Shown in pieces: positions 51,446 to 59,106 of a stretch of DNA of 64,000 nt. The notes under the pieces are model-generated. The model worked only from the letters and a program-made list of their open reading frames with translations. It had not been told where the DNA came from and did no database searches. Within the stretch, counting starts at the first letter, position 1; every line of letters begins with the position of its first letter. The position numbers were made by a program, and so were the translations under genes. This stretch comes from Comamonas sp. 26 (lineage in GTDB: Bacteria > Pseudomonadota > Gammaproteobacteria > Burkholderiales > Burkholderiaceae_C). The stretch is taken from contig NZ_PEFL01000001.1 in NCBI RefSeq assembly GCF_002754475.1, forward strand, positions 1,550,001 through 1,614,000, written 5' to 3'.

Positions 51446-51541
51446 CCACCATGGTCGGGGTCGGAGATGCTTGGAGAACGTAGTTCTCTGAGCATTTCTG
51501 AGCCTGTCCATCTCCGCTATCGCACATTGTTTGATCAGGCA
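51446..51541 (+). repeat. Direct repeat R, copy 1 (structured)
   Basis: Begins CCACCATGGTCGGGGTCGG. It contains the stem ATGCTTGGAGAAC-GTA-GTTCTCTGAGCAT (51468-51496), 13 pairs including two G-T wobbles. About 90% identical to copy 2 at offset 243. An outer arm CGGAGAT / ATCTCCG extends the stem in this copy. Confidence 0.85.
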
Positions 51542-51544
51542 ACA

Positions 51545-51599
51545 TGAAAATGAGACTCTTCGAAAATCGCACATTCCTTGGCTGCATTAGCACTGAGCG
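51545..51599 (+). repeat. Direct repeat C, copy 2
   Basis: Matches bases 50890-50944 at offset 655 (CGAAAATCGC, ATTCCTTGGCTGCAT, AGCACTGAG conserved). It follows repeat R copy 1 immediately and is not in a gene. Confidence 0.8.
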
Positions 51600-51688
51600 G
51601 CAGACATGGGATTGCTCGGGAAGTGCATCGCACTTTCTGGGCAATTTCAGGGCTAAAGCGCCTTTGTCATCGTCACCTCTGTAAACCA

Positions 51689-51784
51689 CCACCATGGTCG
51701 GGGTCGGAGATGGTTGGAGAACGTAGTTCTCTGACCATTTCTGAGCCTGTCCATCCCGGCTATCGCCCCTTGTTGGATCAAGCA
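51689..51784 (+). repeat. Direct repeat R, copy 2 (structured)
   Basis: Same 96-base element as at 51446. The hairpin reads ATGGTTGGAGAAC-GTA-GTTCTCTGACCAT: a C-to-G change in the left arm is matched by G-to-C at the paired position in the right arm, so pairing is kept. Confidence 0.85.
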
Positions 51785-51800
51785 GTTAGTGGAAACCTTG

Positions 51801-51832
51801 AATTTGTTGGGCCGCGTGCGGCACGGCAAATT
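51801..51832. other. Long hairpin, candidate replication element
   Basis: AATTTGTTGGGCCGC-GT-GCGGCACGGCAAATT: 15-position stem with one mismatch and two wobbles around a two-base loop, 17 bases after repeat R copy 2. Confidence 0.6.
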
Positions 51833-52290
51833 TGAGGTTGGAGCGTCTCTGTTTCGTCACTCAATCCCTGTGATTCCTCCAGGTCGTGTTTGCTTCGCAG
51901 TTTCTGGCCTGCGCATGCCTCGTTTGGGGCAATCTGTTCGCAGTTCGCCTTTTCCCGCGCACCAGACTGTATGCCATGAGACCAATTGCTGGTCAGCGCG
52001 CCTGTCATTGGCTTCGCTAGGTCGCTCTGGGTACCGCTTGGCCTTTCCGCATGGCTCGCATGGCATGCTGATGGACGGAACGCAATTACTCTGCAAACCA
52101 ATGCCGCTGAATCACCCGCCCTGAAAAACAAGGCTGTTTGCGCGGAAGCGCTCCAGTCCCTCAGTAAGTGATTGTGCTCACTTTTTGGTAGCGCATTTCT
52201 GCTATGAAAAGAGAGGCGATATAGCTAATCCCAGCTTCAAAAAATGACTATCTCAATAGCATTCAGGCTATCAAAATAAGGGAGAGAAAA

Positions 52291-52905
52291 TTGCTGATTG
52301 GATATGCTCGCGTCTCGACAAGGGAGCAAGAAACTTATTTACAGATTGATGCCTTAAATAAGGTGGGGGTATCTCGGATTTATCAGGAAAAAGTAAGTGC
52401 GGTAAGTGCTCGTCCGCAGCTTCAGGAGTGTTTAGCTGCGTTGAAGGCTGGTGATGTTCTTGTCGTTTACAAAATGGATCGGATTGCCCGGTCACTAAAA
52501 GATTTGCTGACTATTCTGGATTTAATTAGCAGGGCTGGTGCATCTATTAAATCGTTAACAGAGCCTCTTGATACCTCTGGGCCTATCGGAACTTTTATGG
52601 TTCAGGTGTTGGGCGCTGTGGCCCAGCTGGAGCGCTCAATCATTCGAGAGCGTGCGCTTGCGGGGCAGGTGGCAGCCTACAACAGAGGTGTTAGGTGGGG
52701 TGGAAGTCGTGGCAAGCTCACTGAGGCTCAGCATAGTGAGTTATGTCAGTTAAAAGCGGCTGGGGCGACGTTAAAGCAGTTGATGGCGAGGTACGATATC
52801 TCTATGTCGACGGTCTGTCGTTACCTGAATCCAGAAACATCGCGCAACGTCCGCAAAAAGTTGCCTGTACTTGGTGCCTACGTTGATGACTCTGTCAGTG
52901 ATTGA
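52291..52905 (+). CDS. Serine recombinase (resolvase/invertase family), probable phage integrase
   Basis: A 204-residue small serine recombinase with a TTG start at 52291 preceded by GGGAGAG. LIGYARVSTREQE holds the catalytic Ser (residue ~10), then KMDRIARSLKDLL (catalytic Arg), LTEPLDTSGPIGTFMVQVLGAVAQLERSIIRER and a C-terminal HTH_7 (TLKQLMARYDISMSTVCRYL). As the last gene before host DNA, it is the best candidate for phage integration or resolution. It is AT-richer than the host. Confidence 0.9.
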   Translation: MLIGYARVSTREQETYLQIDALNKVGVSRIYQEKVSAVSARPQLQECLAALKAGDVLVVYKMDRIARSLKDLLTILDLISRAGASIKSLTEPLDTSGPIGTFMVQVLGAVAQLERSIIRERALAGQVAAYNRGVRWGGSRGKLTEAQHSELCQLKAAGATLKQLMARYDISMSTVCRYLNPETSRNVRKKLPVLGAYVDDSVSD

Positions 52906-52954
52906 CGATGCGACGACAGCCATTATCGGCCCCGGCTTTCAAAGTGCGCTCTCC

Positions 52955-53971
52955 ATGAATCAACCTACGCTGAATTACGTATCGTGTCCCGGAGCTTCTG
53001 CAGTGGCTCCCACCTGGGCCAGTGCCCAGCGCAGAAAAGAGATTGAGGCGGTGCCCGAGGGCATGCACCGCATGGCGTACTGGGAGTGGAACAACACGGG
53101 CAATGCCGCACATCCGCATGTCATCGTCTGCGTGCACGGCCTCTCGCGCCAGGGGCGTGATTTTGATGTGCTGGCAGCCACACTCAGCCGCTTTGCCCGT
53201 GTGATCTGCCCCGATGTGGCGGGCCGTGGCGAGAGCGACTGGCTGGCTGACCCCATGGCTTATCAGGTACCGATGTACGCCGCCGACATGCTGGCGCTGT
53301 TAGCCCAGTTGCATGCGCAGGCACCGATCGAGACGCTGGACTGGGTGGGCACCAGTATGGGCGGGCTGATTGGCATGGGCATCACCGGCCAGCCTGGTCT
53401 ACCGCTGCCTGTTTCGATGCGGCGCATGGTGCTCAACGATGTGGGGCCGGTCATTGAGTGGGCATCGCTGGAACGCATTGGCTCTTATGTGGGAAAAAGC
53501 TTGCAATTTCCCAACTTTGAGAGCGCCGCAGCCGCCATGCGCCAGATATCTGAGGGGTTTGGACCGCATACCGATGAGCAGTGGCGCAAACTCTCGCAAG
53601 CCATGGTTAAACCGAATCCCCAAGGCGGGGTGGTGCTGCATTACGACCCGAAAATATCTGCACCTATGGCGCTGATGACCCGTGAGACGGCGCAGGCGGG
53701 TGAGACCTTGCTCTGGCAGCTGTATGACCATATTCAGGCACAAGTTTTGCTTGTTCGTGGTGCAGATTCTGACCTACTCTCTGCAAATACTGCTCAGGCC
53801 ATGGCCGGGCGTGGCCCCAAGGCGCATCGCACGGAACTGGAAGGCGTAGGCCATGCTCCAACGCTGGTCGCGCCGGGGCAGGTGGCGTTGATACGAAAGT
53901 TTTTACAAGGGGAGAAGGGTTTGCCGGCAAGCATCAGTCTTGCACAGCAAGCTCAAGAGGAAGCTGAATGA
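52955..53971 (+). CDS. Alpha/beta hydrolase
   Basis: A 338-residue alpha/beta-hydrolase. HVIVCVHGLSRQGRDFD (oxyanion region), nucleophile elbow DWVGTSMGGLIGM (Gly-x-Ser-x-Gly), acid in VLLVRGADSDLL and His in LEGVGHAPTLV give a complete triad. Substrate unknown. The start is ATG 52955, 49 bases after the phage recombinase; the first codons lie at the prophage junction, so the N terminus may be altered by the insertion. ATGA overlap with relA. Confidence 0.88.
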   Translation: MNQPTLNYVSCPGASAVAPTWASAQRRKEIEAVPEGMHRMAYWEWNNTGNAAHPHVIVCVHGLSRQGRDFDVLAATLSRFARVICPDVAGRGESDWLADPMAYQVPMYAADMLALLAQLHAQAPIETLDWVGTSMGGLIGMGITGQPGLPLPVSMRRMVLNDVGPVIEWASLERIGSYVGKSLQFPNFESAAAAMRQISEGFGPHTDEQWRKLSQAMVKPNPQGGVVLHYDPKISAPMALMTRETAQAGETLLWQLYDHIQAQVLLVRGADSDLLSANTAQAMAGRGPKAHRTELEGVGHAPTLVAPGQVALIRKFLQGEKGLPASISLAQQAQEEAE

Positions 53972-56199
53972 AGACCAGCGATAACGCAACCCAAGTCTCT
54001 GACGCCGCACCCAAGATTACGGAGCCGACGCCGCATCTGATCATGGCCACCTCGGAAATGCTTCCCGAGCAGGCCAATGCCCTGGAGCGTGCGCGTACAT
54101 TTGCCGAGCCGCTGATTGCCGGTGAAGTCATGGAGACCGGGGAGAACACCCTGGCTCATGCTGATGCGGTGGCCGCCATTCTCAAGAAGATTGGCGGCTC
54201 TGAAACCATGCAGGCGGCCATTTATCTGGTGCATGCCAGCGTGCACCTGAACAAGCCGCAGGAAGTTATTGCCAAGGCCTTTGGCGACAATTTCGCCACT
54301 TTGGCGGTGGAAACCATCAAGCTCATCCGCGTGCAACAGCAGGCGCGAGATGCCGAGTTGAGCACCCAGCATGTGGACGGCATTGCGACTCAGACCGAGA
54401 ACGTGCGCAAGATGCTGCTGGGCTTTTCGCGTGATCTGCGTGTGGTGTTGCTGCGCTTGGCATCGCGTCTTCAGACGCTGCGCTATTACGCCGCTGAAAA
54501 AAGTGTGGTCTCGCCCAGCATTGCGCGTGAGGCTCTGTATGTCTTTGCGCCACTTGCCAATCGCCTGGGCATCTGGCAGATCAAGTGGGAGCTGGAAGAT
54601 CTGTCTTTCCGCTTTCTGGAGCCAGACACCTATCGCCAGATTGCCCGCCTTTTAGATGAGAAGCGGGTAGAGCGAGAGCTTTATATGGAGCAGATGCGCG
54701 GTCGGCTTGAGGCTGATTTGCGCGCCCACAGCATCAGCGCTTCAGTGCAGGGCCGCCCAAAGCATATCTATAGCATTGCCAAGAAGATGCGTGGCAAGTC
54801 GCTGAGCTTTGATCAGCTCTTCGACATTCGCGCCATGCGCGTCATCGTGCCTACGGTCAAGGATTGCTATGCAGCGCTGTCCTGGGTGCATGAGCAATTC
54901 ACACCGCTGGAAAAAGAGTTTGACGACTACATCGCCAAGCCTAAGCCGAACGGCTACCAGTCACTGCATACCGTGGTGCGCGATGAAACCGGTCGCACGA
55001 TTGAAATTCAGATCCGCACGCAAGCCATGCACGACCATGCTGAGCATGGCGTGGCCGCGCACTGGGCCTATAAAGAGGCAGGCACCAAGGGCTATGCTGG
55101 CGTGTCGGCATCCAGCGAGTACGACGCCAAGATTGCCGTGCTGCGCCAGTTGCTGGCCTGGGGCAGTGATCTGACAGGCTCCGCCCAGCGAGGCCTGTTT
55201 GAAGACCGTATCTATGTGCTGACCCCCGATGCCGCCGTGATTGAGCTGCCGCAGGGAGCTACGCCAGTGGACTTTGCCTACTCCGTACACACAAGCCTGG
55301 GTCATCGCTGTCGCGGTGCGCGGGTTGATGGTGTCATGGTGCCGCTGAACACGGCGCTGGAAAGCGGGCAGACCGTAGAGATCAACACCGCCAAAGAAGA
55401 TCGTCCTTCACGGGACTGGCTCAATGCGGACCTGGGTTATCTGGTCAGCAACCGCGCCAAGGCCAAGGTGCGCGCCTGGTTCAATGCTCAGGCCACGCAT
55501 GAGACCGTATCGCGCGGTCGTGAATCCGTTGAAAAGCTGTTGCAGCGCGAAGGCAAGACGGCCGTCAAGCTGGAAGAACTAGCGGGTTTGCTCGGTTTCA
55601 AATCGGCTGATTCATTGTTTGAAGTGGTTGGCAAAGACGAGTACTCGCTGCGTAATATCGAAGCCGTACTTCGCCCTAGCGAAGAAGTGCCTGAGGAAGA
55701 GTCCTTCATTCCTGTGCGCAAGGCGCGAGGCCATGACTCATCCAGAGGTGGCGTTCTGGTCGTGGGGGTTGACTCTCTCATGACGCAACTGGCCAAGTGC
55801 TGCAAGCCTGCTCCACCCGATGACATCGGCGGCTTTGTGACGCGCGGCAAAGGCGTGAGCGTGCACCGCTGCGATTGCAGCAACTTCCGCGAGATGGCTG
55901 CCAAAAGCCCTGAGCGCGTAATCGAAGTTGATTGGGGGCAACCCAAGAATGTGGAAAAGGGCGGCCCGGTCTATCCAGTCGATGTCGCCGTAGAAGCAGC
56001 CGACCGACAAGGCCTGCTGCGCGATATCTCGGATGTATTTGCGCGAGAGAAGACCAATGTAATCGGTGTGCAGACTCAGTCCGTAAAGGGCACTGCCTGG
56101 ATGACATTCACGGTAGAGGTCGCTGACTCCGGGCGTTTGAACAAGGTGCTGGGTATTGTGGCCAACGTATCGGGGGTGCGCTCGGCAAGGCGGCGCTGA
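53968..56199 (+). CDS. relA: RelA-type (p)ppGpp synthetase
   Basis: A 743-residue RSH protein that makes (p)ppGpp on starved ribosomes. The synthetase motif is EFDD (residues 317-320), the EXDD form of monofunctional RelA; the N-terminal HD hydrolase region lacks a proper HD-ED (the region reads YLVHASVHLNKPQEV). TGS (RIYVLTPDAAVIELPQGATPVDFAYSVH), and C-terminal ACT (RQGLLRDISDVFAREKTNVIGV) follow. GRPKHIYSIAKKM and PNGYQSLHTVV are intact. It overlaps the hydrolase by ATGA, so its expression may depend on a promoter near the prophage junction. Confidence 0.95.
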   Translation: MKTSDNATQVSDAAPKITEPTPHLIMATSEMLPEQANALERARTFAEPLIAGEVMETGENTLAHADAVAAILKKIGGSETMQAAIYLVHASVHLNKPQEVIAKAFGDNFATLAVETIKLIRVQQQARDAELSTQHVDGIATQTENVRKMLLGFSRDLRVVLLRLASRLQTLRYYAAEKSVVSPSIAREALYVFAPLANRLGIWQIKWELEDLSFRFLEPDTYRQIARLLDEKRVERELYMEQMRGRLEADLRAHSISASVQGRPKHIYSIAKKMRGKSLSFDQLFDIRAMRVIVPTVKDCYAALSWVHEQFTPLEKEFDDYIAKPKPNGYQSLHTVVRDETGRTIEIQIRTQAMHDHAEHGVAAHWAYKEAGTKGYAGVSASSEYDAKIAVLRQLLAWGSDLTGSAQRGLFEDRIYVLTPDAAVIELPQGATPVDFAYSVHTSLGHRCRGARVDGVMVPLNTALESGQTVEINTAKEDRPSRDWLNADLGYLVSNRAKAKVRAWFNAQATHETVSRGRESVEKLLQREGKTAVKLEELAGLLGFKSADSLFEVVGKDEYSLRNIEAVLRPSEEVPEEESFIPVRKARGHDSSRGGVLVVGVDSLMTQLAKCCKPAPPDDIGGFVTRGKGVSVHRCDCSNFREMAAKSPERVIEVDWGQPKNVEKGGPVYPVDVAVEAADRQGLLRDISDVFAREKTNVIGVQTQSVKGTAWMTFTVEVADSGRLNKVLGIVANVSGVRSARRR

Positions 56200-56248
56200 T
56201 TGCAATCATGGGCAAGAAAGTTTTCGCTCTCAAAAAATGAGTGGAAAA

Positions 56249-56262
56249 CCCGTGCTACAATT
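56249..56262 (+). promoter_or_regulatory. Extended -10 promoter for tRNA-Val
   Basis: TGCTACAAT (TG-N-TACAAT) about 18 bases before the tRNA 5' end. No good -35 is visible at 17 bases, consistent with an extended -10 element. Confidence 0.4.
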
Positions 56263-56278
56263 GCTTCATCAACGAAAC

Positions 56279-56355
56279 AGGCGCGTAGCTCAGCTGGTTA
56301 GAGCACCACCTTGACATGGTGGGGGTCGTTGGTTCGAGTCCAATCGCGCCTACCA
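56279..56355 (+). tRNA. tRNA-Val (anticodon GAC)
   Basis: Seven-base acceptor AGGCGCG pairs with CGCGCCT; D arm GCTCAGCTGGTTAGAGC; anticodon arm CCACC-TTGACAT-GGTGG with GAC; T arm GTTGG-TTCGAGT-CCAAT; discriminator A and encoded CCA. Complete and unpunctuated. Confidence 0.96.
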
Positions 56356-56385
56356 AATATCGCAAGCTAAACCAGAGCTTGCAGC

Positions 56386-56415
56386 AAAAATGCCCGCTAA
56401 CAAGCGGGCATTTTT
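56386..56415 (+). terminator. Terminator after tRNA-Val
   Basis: AAAAATGCCCGCT-AACA-AGCGGGCATTTTT perfect stem with A and T runs, 31 bases after the tRNA. Confidence 0.9.
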
Positions 56416-56554
56416 GTTTATGCGGTATGGAAACAGTGTGCGGAAAGCGGTGCACAAACAAAGACGTTTGCTACGTTTTTCAATGAAGCTGCTAACCACC
56501 TTGATAAGGCGCTTTTTCAAATTCACTGAAGGCTATAGTGCTTCTGCCTTGTGT

Positions 56555-58927
56555 CTAGAACAGTTCTTGCTGGGAAGAGGTCAGCATGGTGAAGCTTTCC
56601 CCCAAAGGAACCAAAATTGAATCTGCAATAGGTTGAATCTGTTTGCTCAGGTAGTGCTCGTAGTCGATACGTGAGCGCCGTATTTCCAAGGGCTCGGGGC
56701 CATTTTTTGTAATGACGTACTGGATCCAGCCCCCGCTCTGATATTGCGTCGAGCGGCCTATGCTGATGTTGTATTCGTCGGCAATCCGGGCGGCTCGCAC
56801 CTGGGGCGGAACATTGGCCACATAGGCATCCAGACGATGCCTCAGACGTTTACGGTAGATGAGTAGATCGTCTTTCTTGCCTGCCAGTGTGGATTGGGCG
56901 TATTCGAAGACGAACTCTCTATAGGGCGTGCCTTGAAAAACTCGCGAGAGCAAGCCTTCCTGAAACTGCCGCGCCAGCGGTGTCCAGTCGCTGCGAGCCA
57001 TCTCCAGGCCACGGTAGACCATGGCCTCTTTGCCCATCGCATCCACACTGAGTCCCGCGTAGCGTTTTTTGCTGCCAACGTCTGAGCCCCGTATGGTGGG
57101 CATGAAGAATTTCTTGTAATGGGTGTCGAACTCGATCTCTAGAAAGCTTTCCAGGTCTTGCTCCTGGCGCAAGGTCTGCGTCCACCAAGCGTTGATGTCT
57201 TGGGCAAGCTCAGCAGAGACTGCATGCGCTTCTTCGTTGGAATGGGTGCGCTTGAGCCAGATAAAGATGGAGTCCGTGTCCCCGTAGATGACCTCGTAGC
57301 CACGCTTCTCCACAAAATCACGCGTCACTTTCACCATCTCATGTCCACGTAAGGTGATGGCTGAAATCAGATCCGGGTTGAAGAAGCGGCACTCCGATGC
57401 ACCCAATACGCCAGCGAACGAGTTCATCACCAGCTTGAGCGCCTGCGATAGCGGCTCGTTCTGGGTACGTTTGGCTTCGTCACGGGCACGCCAGAGTGTG
57501 CTCACGATTTCCGGCAGGCAATGCTTCTCACGAGAAAACAGCGTACCTCTTGGGCCTTTGATGAACCGGTCTGGCTCATCCGCATGTTGCCCTTCTGCCA
57601 GACCCACGGGATCCACCAGAAAGGTACGAATGATTGAGGGATAAAGGCTCTTGTAATCCAGCACAACGACTGAGTCGTAAAACCCGGGCTTGGAGTCCAT
57701 CACATAGCCACCGGGCGATGACTTGCCCTGCACATCTCCCACGTTCGGTGCCACATAGCCCATGCGATGCATGCGTGGCAGATAGTGGTGACTGAAGGCC
57801 GCGATGGAGCCACCGAAATGATCGAGTTGCAGACCCGTGGCGTGGGCACGCTCCATTGCAAACTGCAGCAGCTTGGTTTTCTCAAAAATGCGCAGCACCA
57901 ACTCGCAATCGCGGATATTGTAGGAGGCCAGGGCGGGCTTGTCTTCCTGATAACGCCGCTCAATCTCCGCCATCTTGTCGTATTCGCTGCCGATTTCCTT
58001 GCCTTCGCCAAGCAGCTTTTGCGCCACGTTCTCTAGGCTGAATGACGGAAAGCTCCAGACCGCAGCTCTGAGCGCTTCAATGCCATCGATCACCGCTCGG
58101 CCAGGCATGGGCGCGAACAGATAGCCTTGCTTGCCAGGATGTGTTCTCCATGCAATGGGTTTGCGCTCTCGTCCCAGCAAAAGTGGCGTTGTGCAATCGT
58201 CAGCTGTTTTTTGCAGCACATGCAGGTCAAACTGAATGACATTCCATCCAATGATCACATCAGGATCATTGCGCTCAAACCATGTATTGAGCTGCTCGAT
58301 CATGGCCTTGCGCGTGGCGCAATAGATCAACTCAAAGTCAGGTGATTGCACGGACTCAACAGGAGGTTCGCCCAACATGAACACCACGCGCTCGGCCATG
58401 CCATCAAGTGCAATGGAGTAAAGATCCTGGTGCTGGCTGGTCTCGATATCCAGTGAGACCACTTTCAGCGTGGGTCTGAAATCGGGTGCTGGCAACAGCT
58501 TGCAGTCAATCAGTGCAGAGTTCTCGAAGCGACCACCTTCCAGCATCACACCAGCGGTAATAAAACGCTCCATCAAATAGCGTTCGTGTGGCCTGACATC
58601 CGCTTCCAGCAGCGATATACCCTGTGGCTGCAGTGTGCGTGCCAACCGGCTTAACTGGCGAAAGTGCTTGGCATAGACTCCCAGCACAGGCTGCTGCTGA
58701 AAGCTCTTAAGCGCCAGCTCCCGCAACTCAATCTCTACCCCTTTGGGAAGCTGTGCCAGTACCGCTGCTTCGTGCCGTTGCTCGACAAAAGCCACCGAAG
58801 TCTGCGCAGACACAAGCACCTTCAGCGGGCCGGAATCTGTCGCCAGCCAATACTCAATCTCGGAGCCTGCGGCCGTGTCCCGCCAATTGCGAGTCAGGAT
58901 AAAGCCTTGACGGTTGTTGGAGGGCAC
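56555..58927 (-). CDS. polB: DNA polymerase II (family B)
   Basis: A 790-residue family-B polymerase with a GTG start at 58927 (no ATG in the short frame upstream; a stop closes it). Exonuclease motif VVSLDIETSQ (~residue 150), NVIQFDLHVL, polymerase motif A DYKSLYPSIIRTF (~415) and motif C YGDTDSIF (~550) are intact. In E. coli this polymerase is SOS-induced and acts in repair and replication restart; I found no LexA box upstream here. Monocistronic. Confidence 0.94.
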   Translation of the reverse strand: MPSNNRQGFILTRNWRDTAAGSEIEYWLATDSGPLKVLVSAQTSVAFVEQRHEAAVLAQLPKGVEIELRELALKSFQQQPVLGVYAKHFRQLSRLARTLQPQGISLLEADVRPHERYLMERFITAGVMLEGGRFENSALIDCKLLPAPDFRPTLKVVSLDIETSQHQDLYSIALDGMAERVVFMLGEPPVESVQSPDFELIYCATRKAMIEQLNTWFERNDPDVIIGWNVIQFDLHVLQKTADDCTTPLLLGRERKPIAWRTHPGKQGYLFAPMPGRAVIDGIEALRAAVWSFPSFSLENVAQKLLGEGKEIGSEYDKMAEIERRYQEDKPALASYNIRDCELVLRIFEKTKLLQFAMERAHATGLQLDHFGGSIAAFSHHYLPRMHRMGYVAPNVGDVQGKSSPGGYVMDSKPGFYDSVVVLDYKSLYPSIIRTFLVDPVGLAEGQHADEPDRFIKGPRGTLFSREKHCLPEIVSTLWRARDEAKRTQNEPLSQALKLVMNSFAGVLGASECRFFNPDLISAITLRGHEMVKVTRDFVEKRGYEVIYGDTDSIFIWLKRTHSNEEAHAVSAELAQDINAWWTQTLRQEQDLESFLEIEFDTHYKKFFMPTIRGSDVGSKKRYAGLSVDAMGKEAMVYRGLEMARSDWTPLARQFQEGLLSRVFQGTPYREFVFEYAQSTLAGKKDDLLIYRKRLRHRLDAYVANVPPQVRAARIADEYNISIGRSTQYQSGGWIQYVITKNGPEPLEIRRSRIDYEHYLSKQIQPIADSILVPLGESFTMLTSSQQELF

Positions 58928-59106
58928 GAGCGATGGGGTAGCAGGAGGTTGATCGGATTGACCCTCAGGCTATCGCAGTTCGCGTGGGCAATCGAGCAAG
59001 CAACCCACTTTTATTGAAATCGCTACCGGAACACTCCGCGCACATGTGCAAGCAGCTGTCTGTGTGACTTTTGCAGAGCACCCATAGCGAGCGGCGTTCC
59101 AGATGC

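Larger units (their letters stand above)
51446..52290. other. 845-base phage intergenic region (origin/packaging candidate)
   Basis: No convincing gene; short frames at 51789-52124 (+) and 51778-52131 (-) lack ribosome sites and overlap structured DNA. It contains two 96-base R repeats, the second C repeat and a 15-bp stem hairpin at 51801. In filamentous phages such a region carries the replication origins and packaging signal. Bases ~52200-52285 are AT-rich and may hold the recombinase promoter. Confidence 0.6.
44886..52979. mobile_element. Inovirus (filamentous phage) prophage, ~8 kb
   Basis: Gene content and order match filamentous phages: repressor (minus), ssDNA-binding protein, small ORFs, HUH replication initiator, tiny membrane proteins, pVIII-like coat protein, TspB-like adsorption protein, pVI-like protein, Zot/pI ATPase, structured intergenic DNA and a serine recombinase. 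Host genes flank both sides (bdhA; alpha/beta hydrolase). Boundaries are set to a 9-base direct repeat TGAATTACG (44886-44894 and 52971-52979), a candidate att core only; the true ends may differ by tens of bases. Base composition is more AT-rich than the host in the adsorption and recombinase genes. No pIV secretin gene. Confidence 0.88.

Noticed and set aside
51446..51784. R repeats as integron attC sites
   Set aside because: They lack the attC core ends (GTTRRRY and RYYYAAC), and no integron integrase is nearby; the recombinase here is a serine type.
51789..52124. 111-codon + frame in the phage intergenic region
   Set aside because: No ribosome site, no motif, overlaps the strong hairpin at 51801 and is opposed by an equally long minus-strand frame.
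58928..59106. LexA box upstream of polB
   Set aside because: No CTG-N10-CAG palindrome with AT-rich centre is visible in the gap.
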